The notes: a model not told the origin generated them from the sequence alone. A stretch of DNA of 64,000 bases from Polaromonas sp. CF318 (GCF_000282655.1 NZ_AKIV01000039.1:152843-216842); one strand, 5' to 3'; numbered from the stretch's first letter, positions 8,007 through 17,397 are shown. Numbers and translations are program-made.

Positions 8007-9562
8007 GTTTCGCTTACGGTGTGGTTGTCGTGTTTGAGGAAGGCGCGCAGCTCAAGGGGCTGGGCCGGGTTCAGCCGCTGCACGCGCAGCGCCATGCGCC
8101 ATGCGCCGGTGGCGGGGTTTTTGTAGGCAAGGCTTTCGAGCACACGGCCGTTGGCATTGGCGCTGGAAACCGCTTCGACCTTGGCGTCCTCGGGCAGGGC
8201 GTCCAGCGCGGGGCCTGCAAAGTCGATGACGAACTGGGCCTGGCCTGTGAGGTCGGTGCCCGGTTTTGAAAAGCCGAAGCCGCGGCGCGATTGCGCGGCC
8301 CAGCCGTTGGGCGGCAGCTGCTGGTTCTTGCCCTGCCAGCTGATTTGCCAGGCGATATCCAGCGACTGGCCGGGCACCGGCATTTTTTCGGGCACCCAGT
8401 AGGCCGCGACGTTGTCATGCGTCTCGTCGGGCGTGTTGAATTGCAGCAGCTCGACGCGGCCGGGACCCCAGTCGCCGACAGGCGTGACCCAGGCGCCGGG
8501 CCGCAGCTCATAGCGCGCTTCGGTGTCCTCGTAGCTGCTGAAGCTGCGGTCGCGCTGCATCAGGCCGAAACCCTTGAGCGATTTCATGGCGAAAGAGGTC
8601 GTCACCGTGGCCGACGGGTTTTGCAGCGGCCGCCACAGCCATTCACCGTCGCCGGTGGCCATCATCAGGCCGTCGGAGTCGTGCACTTCCGGGCGAAAGT
8701 CGCCGGGCCGAGGCTGGTTTTCACCGGAGAAAAACATGCTGGTCAATGGCGCGATGCCCAGGGTGGCGACCGGCGCGTTGTTGCCGCTGGTGGCGGCAGG
8801 GCGCATGAAAATGCGCGCCTGCACCTGGGTGGTGGTCTGCTCGCCGGGCGTGATGTCGAAGCGGTAGGCACCCGTCACGCGCTCCGAATCCATCAGCGCG
8901 TAGACCGTCAGCTGTTTGGCGTCGCCGGCGGGTTTTTCGAGCCAGAAATCGGTAAAGCGCGGAAACTCTTCCTTGCCGCCGCCCGCCGTGTCCACGGCCA
9001 GGCCGCGTGCCGAAAGCCCGTAGCGCTGGCCCGCGCCCAGGGCCCGGAAATACGTGGCGCCGGTGAACACCACCAACTCGTCCTTGTAGGTGGGCGAATT
9101 GAGGTTGCTGAAAAAACGCACGCCGCCATGGCCCAGGTCGCCCCAGGTCTCGGGTGACAATTTGTTTTTTCCGAAATTGAAGCTTGCCGGGTCGTAGGGC
9201 AGGGGCTTCACGCCCGCTGTCGTGATTTCGTGAATGCGCACCGAATCGCCGTGCCGGCCAACGTGGAAAAAGTTCGCTTCATAAGGCAGTTTGTCGGCGC
9301 GCCACAGCGTGCTGGCAGCGTTGAATCGGATGTCGCGATAGTTGTCGTAGGCCATCTTGGCCAGTTCAACGGGCACAACGTGGGAGGCTTCGCGCCACGG
9401 CGTTTGCGAGCGCTGGCGGGCCATGGCGGCCACATCGTCGAGGGTGAAAGCCTGGGCCTGCGCCGCCATGAACAGCAGCGCCGCCAGGCCGGCGCCGGCC
9501 GCAAAGCGGGTTGGGCGCCGGGCCGGGAAACCGCTTTGGAGAGACTGAAAAAGGGCTGGCAT
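7982..9562 (-). CDS. opgG: Periplasmic glucan biosynthesis protein OpgG (MdoG)
   Basis: A 526-residue protein. The N-terminus is a basic stretch, then a hydrophobic core (AGLAALLFMAAQ) and an A-Q-A cleavage site near residue 38, so it is exported to the periplasm. The body contains ANFFHVGRHGDSVRIHEI and other typical MdoG/OpgG segments. OpgG is needed to complete and branch the glucans made by OpgH. The ATG at 9562 is the only in-frame start that keeps the signal peptide, yet no Shine-Dalgarno sequence precedes it. A consensus sigma-54 promoter ends only about 13 bases upstream, so the mRNA may be leaderless or nearly so. Confidence 0.93.
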   Translation of the reverse strand: MPALFQSLQSGFPARRPTRFAAGAGLAALLFMAAQAQAFTLDDVAAMARQRSQTPWREASHVVPVELAKMAYDNYRDIRFNAASTLWRADKLPYEANFFHVGRHGDSVRIHEITTAGVKPLPYDPASFNFGKNKLSPETWGDLGHGGVRFFSNLNSPTYKDELVVFTGATYFRALGAGQRYGLSARGLAVDTAGGGKEEFPRFTDFWLEKPAGDAKQLTVYALMDSERVTGAYRFDITPGEQTTTQVQARIFMRPAATSGNNAPVATLGIAPLTSMFFSGENQPRPGDFRPEVHDSDGLMMATGDGEWLWRPLQNPSATVTTSFAMKSLKGFGLMQRDRSFSSYEDTEARYELRPGAWVTPVGDWGPGRVELLQFNTPDETHDNVAAYWVPEKMPVPGQSLDIAWQISWQGKNQQLPPNGWAAQSRRGFGFSKPGTDLTGQAQFVIDFAGPALDALPEDAKVEAVSSANANGRVLESLAYKNPATGAWRMALRVQRLNPAQPLELRAFLKHDNHTVSETWTNLITP

Positions 9563-9574
9563 GCCATGACTAGG

Positions 9575-9589
9575 GCAAACCCTGTGCCA
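9575..9589 (-). promoter_or_regulatory. Sigma-54 (RpoN) promoter, -24/-12 elements, reading into opgG
   Basis: On the minus strand the sequence is TGGCAC-AGGGT-TTGC, an exact match to the TGGCAC-N5-TTGC consensus with correct GG-to-GC spacing. Counting from the -12 C at 9575, transcription should start near 9563, next to the opgG ATG at 9562. Upstream lie two IHF sites and two GlrR-like palindromes. Confidence 0.85.
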
Positions 9590-9608
9590 ACCTGAAAAAT
9601 CTGTTTTA

Positions 9609-9621
9609 AATCAACAGCTTA
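9609..9621 (+). promoter_or_regulatory. IHF binding site 1
   Basis: AATCAACAGCTTA matches the IHF consensus WATCAA-N4-TTR at every position. It is centred about 52 bases upstream of the predicted opgG start point, between the sigma-54 promoter and the distal activator sites, where a DNA bend would bring the activator to the polymerase. Confidence 0.75.
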
Positions 9622-9682
9622 AATGTGATACCTCACTTAACAAGATGTAATCCGACTCAAAAGCGCCCGGAATCGCTGTTTT

Positions 9683-9700
9683 TGTCGCCAGTGAGCGACA
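9683..9700. promoter_or_regulatory. GlrR-like upstream activator site A
   Basis: TGTCGCCAGTGAGCGACA is a perfect TGTC-N10-GACA site, the motif known for enterobacterial GlrR (QseF). The dyad extends to TTGTCGC/GCGACAA. It is centred about 128 bases upstream of the predicted opgG start point. A glrR-like gene ends only about 90 bases away. Confidence 0.75.
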
Positions 9701-9732
9701 ACTTCCGGAGATGGTTCGGATAACTTGTTTTA

Positions 9733-9745
9733 AATCAAGGGCTTA
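9733..9745 (+). promoter_or_regulatory. IHF binding site 2
   Basis: AATCAAGGGCTTA is a second full match to WATCAA-N4-TTR. It sits in a duplicated segment: TGTTTTAAATCAA followed by GCTTA occurs both here and around site 1. It lies between the two GlrR-like sites. Confidence 0.7.
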
Positions 9746-9749
9746 CGGG

Positions 9750-9767
9750 TGTCGCTGGCCAGCGACG
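9750..9767. promoter_or_regulatory. GlrR-like upstream activator site B
   Basis: TGTC-GCTGGCCAGC-GACG matches TGTC-N10-GACA with one mismatch and contains the perfect 16-bp palindrome GTCGCTGGCCAGCGAC (9751-9766). It is centred about 195 bases upstream of the predicted opgG start point. A further GACA half-site occurs at 9784-9787. Confidence 0.7.
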
Positions 9768-9790
9768 GCTTGGAGCGGGCGGCGACAAGC

Positions 9791-11176
9791 TTAGCTTGCC
9801 GGGCCGGAATTCTCGGCCTTGAAGTGGCCCGGCGTGAGGCCGTGTTTTTGCATCAGCCGGTAAAACTCGGTGCGGTTGCGGTCGGCCAGCCGGGCCGCGT
9901 CCGCCACGTTGCCGTCCGTCAGCTTGAGCAGGCCCACCAGGTAGTCGCGCTCGAAACGCTGCCTCGCCTCGGCGAACGTGAGCACCTGCACGCTCGGTGA
10001 GCGCAGGGCCCGCTGGACCAGCGCCAGCGGCACCAGCGGTGTGGTCGACAGCGCACAGACCTGCTCCACCACGTTGTAGAGCTGCCGCACATTGCCCGGC
10101 CAGGCGGCCGTGGTCAGGGCCTTGAGGGCCTCGGGCGCGAAGCCGCTCAGGCGTTTGTCGTACTTGGCGGCCAGCTTCAGCAGGAAGTGGTTGGCCAGCA
10201 GGGGAATGTCCTCGCGGCGCTCCGACAGCGGCGGCAGGGTCAGCGTGACGACGTTGAGCCGGTAATAGAGATCGGCGCGGAACTGGCCCTCGGCCATGGC
10301 GGCGTCCAGGTCGCGGTGGGTGGCCGAGATGATGCGCACGTCCACCGGAATCGACTGGCTGGAGCCCAGCGGCCGCACCACGCGCTCCTGCAGCACGCGC
10401 AGCAGCTTGATCTGCAGGGCGGGTGGCATGTCACCGATTTCGTCGAGCAGCAGCGTGCCGCCGTCCGCCGCCTGGAACAGGCCCTTGTGGTTGGCCACCG
10501 CGTCGGTGAAGGCGCCCTTGACGTGGCCGAAAAGCTCGGACTCGAGCAGGGCCTCGGGGATGGCGCCGCAGTTCACCGCGACAAAGGGCTTGCTGGCGCG
10601 CGGGCCGGCTTGGTGGATGGCCTGGGCCAGCAGTTCCTTGCCGGTGCCGCTCTCGCCGCGCAGCAGCACGCTGGCGTCGGACTGCGCCACCATGCGCGCC
10701 TCGGCCAGGGCCTCGGCCATGCGGCTGGAGCGGCTGATGATCTGGCTCTGCCAGGCTTCGGGGCTGCCGCGTTTGGCCGCGCTGGCGGGCGCGCTCAAGG
10801 CCAGCGCCTGGGCGATCTTGTCGAGCAGGCCCTTGCCGTCAAACGGCTTGGTGAGGTAGGTAAACACGCCGCGCTCGGTGGCCTCCACCGCGTCAGGAAT
10901 GGTGCCGTGCGCAGTCAGCAGGATCACCGGCAGCGAAGGATGCTGCCGGCGGATCTCGTCGAACAGCGCCAGGCCGTCCTTGCCGGGCAGGCGCACGTCG
11001 CTGAGCACCAGCTGCGGCCGTTCGATGTGAAGCTGGGTCAGTGCCGCTTCGGCCGAGGTGGCGGTCGTGACGCGGTAGCCCGCCGCGGTGAGCCGCATGG
11101 TGAGCAGGCGCAGCATGTCCGCATCGTCGTCCACGACGAGCAGGTGGGGCGAAATGGCGTTGCCGATGTCGTTCAT
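9791..11176 (-). CDS. glrR: GlrR (QseF)-type sigma-54-dependent response regulator
   Basis: A 461-residue NtrC-family regulator. The receiver domain has VVDDDAD and phospho-acceptor Asp60 ([13 protein letters not shown]). The AAA+ domain has Walker A GESGTGKE near residue 175 and a sigma-54 loop reading GAFTDA (about residues 221-226) in place of GAFTGA. The C-terminal Fis-type helix-turn-helix includes [20 protein letters not shown]. It is the last gene of a glrK-qseG-glrR set and its start overlaps the qseG-like stop by 4 bases. In E. coli GlrR drives sigma-54 promoters of the glmY/glmZ RNAs and rpoE through TGTC-N10-GACA sites. Two such sites lie just beyond this gene, facing opgG. The assignment rests on gene order, the middle lipoprotein and the sites. 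Confidence 0.85.
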   Translation of the reverse strand: MNDIGNAISPHLLVVDDDADMLRLLTMRLTAAGYRVTTATSAEAALTQLHIERPQLVLSDVRLPGKDGLALFDEIRRQHPSLPVILLTAHGTIPDAVEATERGVFTYLTKPFDGKGLLDKIAQALALSAPASAAKRGSPEAWQSQIISRSSRMAEALAEARMVAQSDASVLLRGESGTGKELLAQAIHQAGPRASKPFVAVNCGAIPEALLESELFGHVKGAFTDAVANHKGLFQAADGGTLLLDEIGDMPPALQIKLLRVLQERVVRPLGSSQSIPVDVRIISATHRDLDAAMAEGQFRADLYYRLNVVTLTLPPLSERREDIPLLANHFLLKLAAKYDKRLSGFAPEALKALTTAAWPGNVRQLYNVVEQVCALSTTPLVPLALVQRALRSPSVQVLTFAEARQRFERDYLVGLLKLTDGNVADAARLADRNRTEFYRLMQKHGLTPGHFKAENSGPAS

Positions 11177-11850
11177 GGCGCGGCGGGGCGTGGCCTGCTG
11201 GCGGCGGGCGCCGAGGTCGGCGCTGCGGGGGGGCGGCTGGTGAGGCTGCGTTCAATCGCCTTGAGCGCTTCCAGCCGTTCGTTGGTCTGGTCCAGCCGGC
11301 GCTGCACGTCGCGCAGTTGCTGGTTCTGCTTTTCCAGCTGTTCCTCAAGCCGGCGCTGGTCGCTGTAGCGCGACGCCAGCAAGCGGGCCAATGGGTGCAG
11401 CGCCTGGGCGTCGGCATTGCCGAGCACGCGCGCAAGCAGTTCCTGGGCGCGTATCAGCTCGGGCAGTTGGCGCAACTGGCTCAGCACCAGCGACAGCTGG
11501 AGCTGGGCTTCGGGACTGGCGGCGTCGCCGAGCCGGCCGGCTTCCTGGGTGAGTTCGGCCGGCGGCATGACGCGCACGCGTTCGGCGTAGGCCAGCATGC
11601 GCAGCGTCATGCCGCTGGCAAATACCACCGCTTCGGGAAGCGGCGCGGGTTGGCCGGCGCCGGCGCGCGTGGTCTCGGCGGCGGAGGCCGCGGCCCGGGC
11701 GGGCTGAACGGCCGCGGTGTCGGTGCCGCGCTCCGGGGCGCGGCCGCCGCTGCCGCACGCGGCGAGCAAGGCCGACGCCATCAGGGCCGGCAACCAGCCG
11801 TGCAGGCGTGAGGCAAGCGCAGAGGAGGAAAAGTCACTACTTGGAAACAT
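11173..11850 (-). CDS. qseG: QseG-like lipoprotein between glrK and glrR
   Basis: A 225-residue protein with a lipoprotein signal peptide: a hydrophobic run, then the lipobox A-L-L-A-A-C with the lipidated Cys at residue 32. A Pro/Ala-rich spacer and a helical domain follow, and the C-terminal coiled coil (about residues 155-200) is rich in Gln, Glu and Arg. It overlaps the end of glrK by 14 bases and the start of glrR by 4. In enterobacteria QseG is an outer-membrane lipoprotein that binds and modulates GlrK. Sequence similarity is low in this family, so the call rests mainly on position, length, lipobox and coiled coil. Confidence 0.75.
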   Translation of the reverse strand: MFPSSDFSSSALASRLHGWLPALMASALLAACGSGGRAPERGTDTAAVQPARAAASAAETTRAGAGQPAPLPEAVVFASGMTLRMLAYAERVRVMPPAELTQEAGRLGDAASPEAQLQLSLVLSQLRQLPELIRAQELLARVLGNADAQALHPLARLLASRYSDQRRLEEQLEKQNQQLRDVQRRLDQTNERLEALKAIERSLTSRPPAAPTSAPAASRPRPAAP

Positions 11851-13255
11851 GGGGAAGCTCTATTCTGAAGTGTGCACCAGGCTGGTCGGGCATCAGGGTG
11901 ATGCTTCCGCCGTGTGCGGCTATGTATTCATGCACGATGGACAAGCCGATACCGCTGCCGCGGACCACGTCGGCCGGCTGGCGTTCACCGCGGTAAAAGG
12001 GCTCGAAAATCCGTTCCCGGTCGGCCATCGCCACGCCCACGCCCTGGTCGTGGACGTCGATGCGCACAAAGCCCCGCATGGGGCTCAGCTCCAGCCGGAT
12101 CATGCCTTTGGCCGGAGAGTAGCGGATGGCGTTGGACAGCAGGTTGGCCAGCGCGGTGCCGATTTTCTCGCCGTCTATCTCCATCACCAGCGGCTCGCCC
12201 ACGACGGTGACCGTCAGCTCGCGCGCACGCCACTGCAGGCGCTGCGCGTAGACCTGCTCCTCCATGAGCTGCAGCAGGTCCACGTTTTGCCGATGCAGCT
12301 GGCGCGCCTCGAAGGCCGCGGTGTTAAAGCGCAGCAGGTCCTCGATCTGGCTTTGCAGGACGCCGGTGTTGTGCTTCAGGATCTGCGCGATCTCGCGCTG
12401 GTCGTTGCTCAGCGCGCCGGCTACGCCGTCTTCCAGCAGCGATACGCCTTCGCGCAGCGAGGCCAGCGGTGTCTTGAGCTCGTGGGAAATGTGGCGCAGA
12501 AAGCGCGACTTGTCGGCGTCCAGCTCGACCAGCCGCAGGCGCAGCCAGTTCAGCCGCTGCCCGACCAGCGCCAGGTCGGCCGGCCCCTGGATGGCGATCA
12601 CCTGGCCAAGCCGGTTTTCGCCCAGGCCCACGATGGCGTTTTCCAGGCGGCGCAGCGGCAGCGTGAACCACACACCGAAGGCCAGGGCCATGGCGACCGC
12701 CAGCACGATGGCCCAGGTCACCTGCTGCGTCAGGCGTTGCCGGCTGGCCTCCAGCTTGCCCTCCAGCGATTTGTTGCGCTGCTGGATGGCTTGCTGCACC
12801 TGCACCGCGATGGCGGCGTTGATGCCTTCCAGTTCGCGGAACTCCTGCGCCAGCTGGCGCTCGCGGTCCAGCGCGGTGTCGGACGGGCCGGTCAGCAAGC
12901 CGGCAATCGTCTGCAGGTGGGAGCGCCACTGCCGGGCCCTGACGGCGGGAATGTCCTCGCGCGCCAGTGTCGCCAGGATGTCGCCGGCTTCCTTCAGTTC
13001 TTCGGCGAAACGCTCCCTGAGCACCCGGTCGTCGAGCACCACCGACTGCCGCGAGGTGCGCTCCATGGAGACGCTGCGCTCGCTGAGCGACTGCGCCGCG
13101 CGGCTGAGGTCCAACGCCCGGGCGGCATTGTCGCGGCTTTGCAGCGAGAGCTCCTCCAGGGTGAACAGCGCCCGCAGCGAGGCGGCGCCCAGCAGCGCGG
13201 CAATCAGCAGGAAAGCGATCACCAGCAGTTGCCGGAACGAAAATCGCTGCAGCAT
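11837..13255 (-). CDS. glrK: GlrK (QseE)-type sensor histidine kinase
   Basis: I place the start at the ATG at 13255, giving 472 residues; longer in-frame extensions run into miaB, and only this start puts a membrane helix (residues ~9-30) at the N-terminus. A periplasmic helical sensor region is followed by a second membrane helix near residue 180-200, a HAMP-like segment, the phospho-acceptor box FLRHISHELKTPLASL with His near residue 255, an N-box (LLSNAIRYS) and glycine-rich ATP-lid motifs (GVGVA, GSGIGLSIV). The gene begins 29 bases after the miaB stop, so it is probably co-transcribed with it. It phosphorylates the adjacent GlrR-like regulator. The natural signal is unknown; envelope state is likely given the periplasmic domain and QseG partner. 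Confidence 0.86.
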   Translation of the reverse strand: MLQRFSFRQLLVIAFLLIAALLGAASLRALFTLEELSLQSRDNAARALDLSRAAQSLSERSVSMERTSRQSVVLDDRVLRERFAEELKEAGDILATLAREDIPAVRARQWRSHLQTIAGLLTGPSDTALDRERQLAQEFRELEGINAAIAVQVQQAIQQRNKSLEGKLEASRQRLTQQVTWAIVLAVAMALAFGVWFTLPLRRLENAIVGLGENRLGQVIAIQGPADLALVGQRLNWLRLRLVELDADKSRFLRHISHELKTPLASLREGVSLLEDGVAGALSNDQREIAQILKHNTGVLQSQIEDLLRFNTAAFEARQLHRQNVDLLQLMEEQVYAQRLQWRARELTVTVVGEPLVMEIDGEKIGTALANLLSNAIRYSPAKGMIRLELSPMRGFVRIDVHDQGVGVAMADRERIFEPFYRGERQPADVVRGSGIGLSIVHEYIAAHGGSITLMPDQPGAHFRIELPHVSK

Positions 13256-13284
13256 GCGCGTCGGGTGTTGGAGCAAAGGCGGCC

Positions 13285-14640
13285 TCAGGCCGCGACGGGG
13301 ACGTCCCGCGTCAGGACTTCGCCGCGCAGCGAACGCTGTGTCGCCTGGGTGATGGTGATGTCCAGCATCTGGCCGATCAGCCGCGGCTGGCCCTTGAAGT
13401 TGACCACGCGGTTGCATTCCGTGCGGCCCATGAGTTCGGTCGGGTCCTTGCGCGAGGCGCCCTCCACCAAAATGCGCTGCACCGTGCCCTGGCGGCTGGC
13501 GCTGATGGCGCGCACGCTGTCGTCGAGGGTGGCCTGCAGGTGCTGCAGCCGCCGCAGCTTGACTTCGTGCGGCGTGTCGTCGTGCAGCGCGGCGGCGGGT
13601 GTTCCGGGACGCGGGCTGTAGATGAAGCTGAAGGAGGTGTCGTAGCCGATCTCGTCGATCAGCTTCATGAGCTTGTTGAAGTCGTCCTCGGTTTCGCCGG
13701 GAAAGCCGACGATGAAGTCGCTGCTCATGGCCAGGTCGGGGCGGATGGCGCGAAGCTTGCGCACGGTGCTCTTGTACTCCATGGCGGTGTAGCCGCGCTT
13801 CATCGCCATCAGGATGCGGTCGGAGCCGTGCTGCACCGGCAGGTGCAGGTGGTTCACCAGCTTGGGCAGCCTGGCGTAGGCGTCGATCAGGCTTTGCGTG
13901 AACTCGTTGGGGTGGCTGGTCACGTAGCGGATGCGCTCAATCCCCGGAATGTCGGACACGTATTCAAGCAGCGTCGCGAAATCGGCGATCTCGGCGCCGG
14001 ATTTCTTATCCATGCCCATAGGGCCGCGGTAGGCGTTGACGTTCTGCCCGAGCAGGGTGACTTCCTTGACGCCCTGGTCGGCCAGGCCGGCAACCTCGAC
14101 CAGCACGTCCTCAAAAGGCCGCGAGACCTCTTCGCCGCGGGTATAGGGCACCACGCAGTAGCTGCAGTATTTGGAGCAGCCTTCCATGATGCTCACGAAG
14201 GCGCTGGCGCCCTCGACGCGCGCCGGCGGCAGGTGGTCGAATTTCTCGATCTCGGGGAAACTGATGTCGACTTGCGGCTTGCCCAGGCGGGCCCGGCTGG
14301 CCAGCATCTGCGGCAGGCGGTGCAGGGTTTGGGGGCCGAAGACCACGTCGACGTAAGGCGCGCGCTGGATGATGGCCGCGCCTTCCTGGCTCGCCACGCA
14401 GCCGCCCACGCCGATCAGCACGCCTTTTTCCTTGAGGTGCTTGACGCGGCCCAGGTCGCTGAAGACCTTTTCCTGCGCCTTTTCACGCACCGAGCAGGTG
14501 TTGAACAAAATCAGGTCGGCCTGCTCCATGTCCTGTGTGGGCTCGTAGCCCTCGGCGGCGCGCAGCACGTCGGACATCTTGTCCGAGTCGTACTCGTTCA
14601 TCTGGCAACCGAAGGTTTTGATAAAGACTTTTTTACTCAT
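13285..14640 (-). CDS. miaB: tRNA-2-methylthio-N6-dimethylallyladenosine synthase MiaB
   Basis: A 451-residue radical-SAM methylthiotransferase. The N-terminal domain has the three Cys of the auxiliary 4Fe-4S cluster ([22 protein letters not shown]). The radical-SAM motif C-S-K-Y-C-S-Y-C is near residues 156-163, and a C-terminal TRAM domain ends the protein. It adds the 2-methylthio group to i6A37 in tRNAs reading codons starting with U. Close spacing to the downstream glrK suggests co-transcription. Confidence 0.97.
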   Translation of the reverse strand: MSKKVFIKTFGCQMNEYDSDKMSDVLRAAEGYEPTQDMEQADLILFNTCSVREKAQEKVFSDLGRVKHLKEKGVLIGVGGCVASQEGAAIIQRAPYVDVVFGPQTLHRLPQMLASRARLGKPQVDISFPEIEKFDHLPPARVEGASAFVSIMEGCSKYCSYCVVPYTRGEEVSRPFEDVLVEVAGLADQGVKEVTLLGQNVNAYRGPMGMDKKSGAEIADFATLLEYVSDIPGIERIRYVTSHPNEFTQSLIDAYARLPKLVNHLHLPVQHGSDRILMAMKRGYTAMEYKSTVRKLRAIRPDLAMSSDFIVGFPGETEDDFNKLMKLIDEIGYDTSFSFIYSPRPGTPAAALHDDTPHEVKLRRLQHLQATLDDSVRAISASRQGTVQRILVEGASRKDPTELMGRTECNRVVNFKGQPRLIGQMLDITITQATQRSLRGEVLTRDVPVAA

Positions 14641-14748
14641 GATCTGCTGGCGCCTGGCCGTAGGATTCGCTGTTAAACGGGGGGTGCCCGGGGCCCAGTG
14701 AAGAAAGGGGAAATGCCGTGGAGACGGCGAATGCCCGGGCTGGGGAAC

Positions 14749-15228
14749 TCAGCGCTTGTAGGCGGGCAACTGGTCGTACGGCGTCTTGCCGTTGTCCGCC
14801 GGCGCCTTGGTGGTGCTGTCGGTGGTGAAGTTGAACAGCGCGGCGGTGCCGCCCGGCCGTTTTTCCTTGGCCTCTTCCGCGTTGAGGATCCAGACTTCAT
14901 GCACCAGACCGGTGTTGTCGCGCACGTAGTTCACCAGCAAGGGCTTGTTCAGCAGGGGCGCGGACAGCGTGAACTGGTTATTGGCATCGCGTATGCGCGC
15001 GCCCACGGAGAGCCGTTCCCGCTTGCCGTCCATGGAAATCACCGGCGGCGCCAGCACCACCATTTCGCCGCGGACGGCTTTGGCCGGGAACTGCCTGACG
15101 CTGGGTTTGACGGCTTCGGTGGACGAAGTGGCCTGGACCGCCTGGGTGCTCTGGTCGGTCTGGGCCAGGGCGGCAGAGGCGGCCAGCGCCAGGAGGAAGG
15201 GAGTCAGACGGAAGTTGCAGCGGTTCAT
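14749..15228 (-). CDS. Secreted hypothetical protein
   Basis: Starting at the ATG at 15228, the protein is 159 residues. It begins MNRCNFRLTPFLLALAASAA with a cleavable signal peptide ending A-L-A near residue 22. The mature part is Thr/Ser-rich at first and then contains VVLAPPVISMDGKRERL, RIRDANNQF, and VHEVWILN. I do not recognise a domain. The longer upstream reading frame (to 15318) would put unrelated residues before the signal peptide, so it was not used. It sits between tRNA-Met and miaB in the same direction, 108 bases before miaB. Confidence 0.7.
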   Translation of the reverse strand: MNRCNFRLTPFLLALAASAALAQTDQSTQAVQATSSTEAVKPSVRQFPAKAVRGEMVVLAPPVISMDGKRERLSVGARIRDANNQFTLSAPLLNKPLLVNYVRDNTGLVHEVWILNAEEAKEKRPGGTAALFNFTTDSTTKAPADNGKTPYDQLPAYKR

Positions 15229-15322
15229 GGTATGTGTCCAGAGGCTGTTGAATATCAAAAGGATAGCAAAGAATGGCCGAAGCGCGCCATAAAAGACTCG
15301 CAAAGGCCCAGAACACAAAGAA

Positions 15323-15357
15323 CAAAGCCCCAGGGGAGGGGACCCTCTGGGGCTTTG
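15323..15357 (-). terminator. Hairpin terminator downstream of tRNA-Met
   Basis: Eleven-base arms CAAAGCCCCAG and CTGGGGCTTTG enclose a G-rich loop. On the minus strand the stem is followed by TTCTTTGTG, a partly U-rich tail. It begins 10 bases beyond the tRNA 3' end. Confidence 0.65.
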
Positions 15358-15367
15358 AAAGCATTCT

Positions 15368-15444
15368 TGGTGGTCGTAGGTGGACTTGAACCACCGACAT
15401 CAGCATTATGAATGCTGCGCTCTAACCAACTGAGCTATACGACC
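15368..15444 (-). tRNA. tRNA-Met (anticodon CAT), elongator type
   Basis: Read on the minus strand, a 77-nt cloverleaf forms: acceptor stem GGTCGTA/TACGACC, D-arm with AGCTCAGTTGGTTAGAGC, anticodon stem CAGCA/TGCTG around loop TTCATAA (anticodon CAT), T-arm GGTGG-TTCAAGT-CCACC, discriminator A and an encoded CCA. The acceptor stem resembles elongator tRNA-Met rather than the lysidine-modified tRNA-Ile2 that shares the CAT anticodon. Confidence 0.93.
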
Positions 15445-15485
15445 GAAACCCAAGATTATAACTATAAAAACACCCCCGTCCAGGC

Positions 15486-15552
15486 TCACTGCGTGTAGCC
15501 TGTTTCCCCCTCGAGGGGCGGCGCCTGCGGTCTGGCAAAGCCAGTCCCGCGG
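15486..15552 (+). repeat. Palindromic repeat unit, copy 1
   Basis: About 67 bp beginning TCACTGCGTGTA and ending GTCCCGCGG, with an inner CCCCTCGAGGGG palindrome and GGCAAAGCC. It matches copy 2 at 15574-15644 over most of its length. This motif family is, from memory, dispersed between genes in comamonad genomes. Confidence 0.65.
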
Positions 15553-15573
15553 TGGATATAGCCCCCACGCTTT

Positions 15574-15644
15574 TCACTTCGTGTAATGCGCTGCCCCCCC
15601 CGAGGGGGCCACCCGCCTGCGGCCCGGCAAAGCCGGTTCCGCGG
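15574..15644 (+). repeat. Palindromic repeat unit, copy 2
   Basis: About 71 bp, the same orientation as copy 1: TCACTTCGTGTA, then CCCCCCGAGGGGG, GCCTGCGGCCCGGCAAAGCC and GGTTCCGCGG. It sits just before the 3' end of the enoyl-CoA hydratase gene. The two copies fill the 227-bp gap between that gene and tRNA-Met. Confidence 0.65.
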
Positions 15645-15671
15645 CTCATGCTGGGTTTTCCCGGCCTATTT

Positions 15672-16460
15672 TTAGCGGTGTTTGAAGACAGGCTTTCGTT
15701 TGTTCACGAAGGCGTCCATGCCTTCTTTCTGGTCTTCGGTGGCGAACAGGGCGTGGAACAGGCGCCGCTCAAACATCACGCCGTCGCTGAGGCTGCTTTC
15801 AAAGGCGCGGTTGACGGCTTCCTTGGCGGCCATGAGGCTGGGCTGGCCGAAACCGCAGATCATGAGGGCGGCGCCCAGGGCCTCGTCCATCAGCTTGTCC
15901 AGCGGCACCACGCGGCTCACCAGGCCCGAACGCTCGGCCTCCTGGGCGTCCATCATGCGGCCGGTCAGGGCCAGGTCCATGGCCTTGGATTTGCCCACCG
16001 CGCGCGGCAGGCGCTGCGTGCCGCCGGCGCCGGGGATGATGCCCAGCTTGATCTCGGGCTGGCCGAAGCGGGCGTTGTCGGCGGCGATGATGAAGTCGCA
16101 CATCATGGCCAGCTCGCAGCCACCGCCCAGGGCGAAGCCGCTGACGGCGGCGATCACCGGCTTGCGCACGCTGCGAATCTGCTCCCAGTTGCGGCTGATG
16201 TAGTCCTTGTTGTAGACGTCGGCAAAGGTGTAAGTGGCCATGGCGCCTATGTCGGCGCCGGCCGCAAAGGCCTTTTCGCTGCCGGTCAGGATGATGCAGC
16301 CTATGCCCTCGTCGGCGTCAAAGCCCTTGAGCGCCCGGCCCAGCTCGTCCATCAGCTGGTCGTTCAGGGCGTTGAGCTGCTTGGGCCGGTTCAGCGTGAC
16401 GATGGCGACCTTGCGGCCGTCCGGGCCCTCGGTGCGGGTTTCAATGGTTTCGTAGGTCAT
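15672..16460 (-). CDS. Enoyl-CoA hydratase (crotonase family)
   Basis: Start chosen at the ATG at 16460, which follows an AAAGGA ribosome site; the product is 262 residues beginning [12 protein letters not shown]. Crotonase landmarks are present: [11 protein letters not shown] (oxyanion loop), [15 protein letters not shown] with the first catalytic Glu, and [20 protein letters not shown] with the second. Both acidic residues being present indicates a true hydratase of 2-enoyl-CoA esters, as in fatty-acid or phenylacetate beta-oxidation (PaaF/EchA-like). It is divergent from a second crotonase-fold gene, with a shared 112-bp promoter region. Confidence 0.93.
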   Translation of the reverse strand: MTYETIETRTEGPDGRKVAIVTLNRPKQLNALNDQLMDELGRALKGFDADEGIGCIILTGSEKAFAAGADIGAMATYTFADVYNKDYISRNWEQIRSVRKPVIAAVSGFALGGGCELAMMCDFIIAADNARFGQPEIKLGIIPGAGGTQRLPRAVGKSKAMDLALTGRMMDAQEAERSGLVSRVVPLDKLMDEALGAALMICGFGQPSLMAAKEAVNRAFESSLSDGVMFERRLFHALFATEDQKEGMDAFVNKRKPVFKHR

Positions 16461-16572
16461 GAAAGAGGTCCTTTGCCGGGAATACGAGGAAATGCTGGGG
16501 CAATGATGCCATGAGCCGGGACTGTGCCTCGCCCCGCCGCGGGTGCTAGATTCGGGGCAGGAGAGCCCCGCC

Positions 16573-17394
<822 letters not shown>

Positions 17395-17397
17395 GCC

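Noticed and set aside
13256..13417. N-terminal extension of glrK into miaB
   Set aside because: The extra 54 residues lie inside the miaB gene, lack similarity to kinases, and the ATG at 13255 places the first membrane helix correctly.
15368..15444. tRNA-Ile2 (CAT anticodon, lysidine-modified)
   Set aside because: The acceptor stem GGTCGTA resembles elongator tRNA-Met, not the C-rich stem of tRNA-Ile2.
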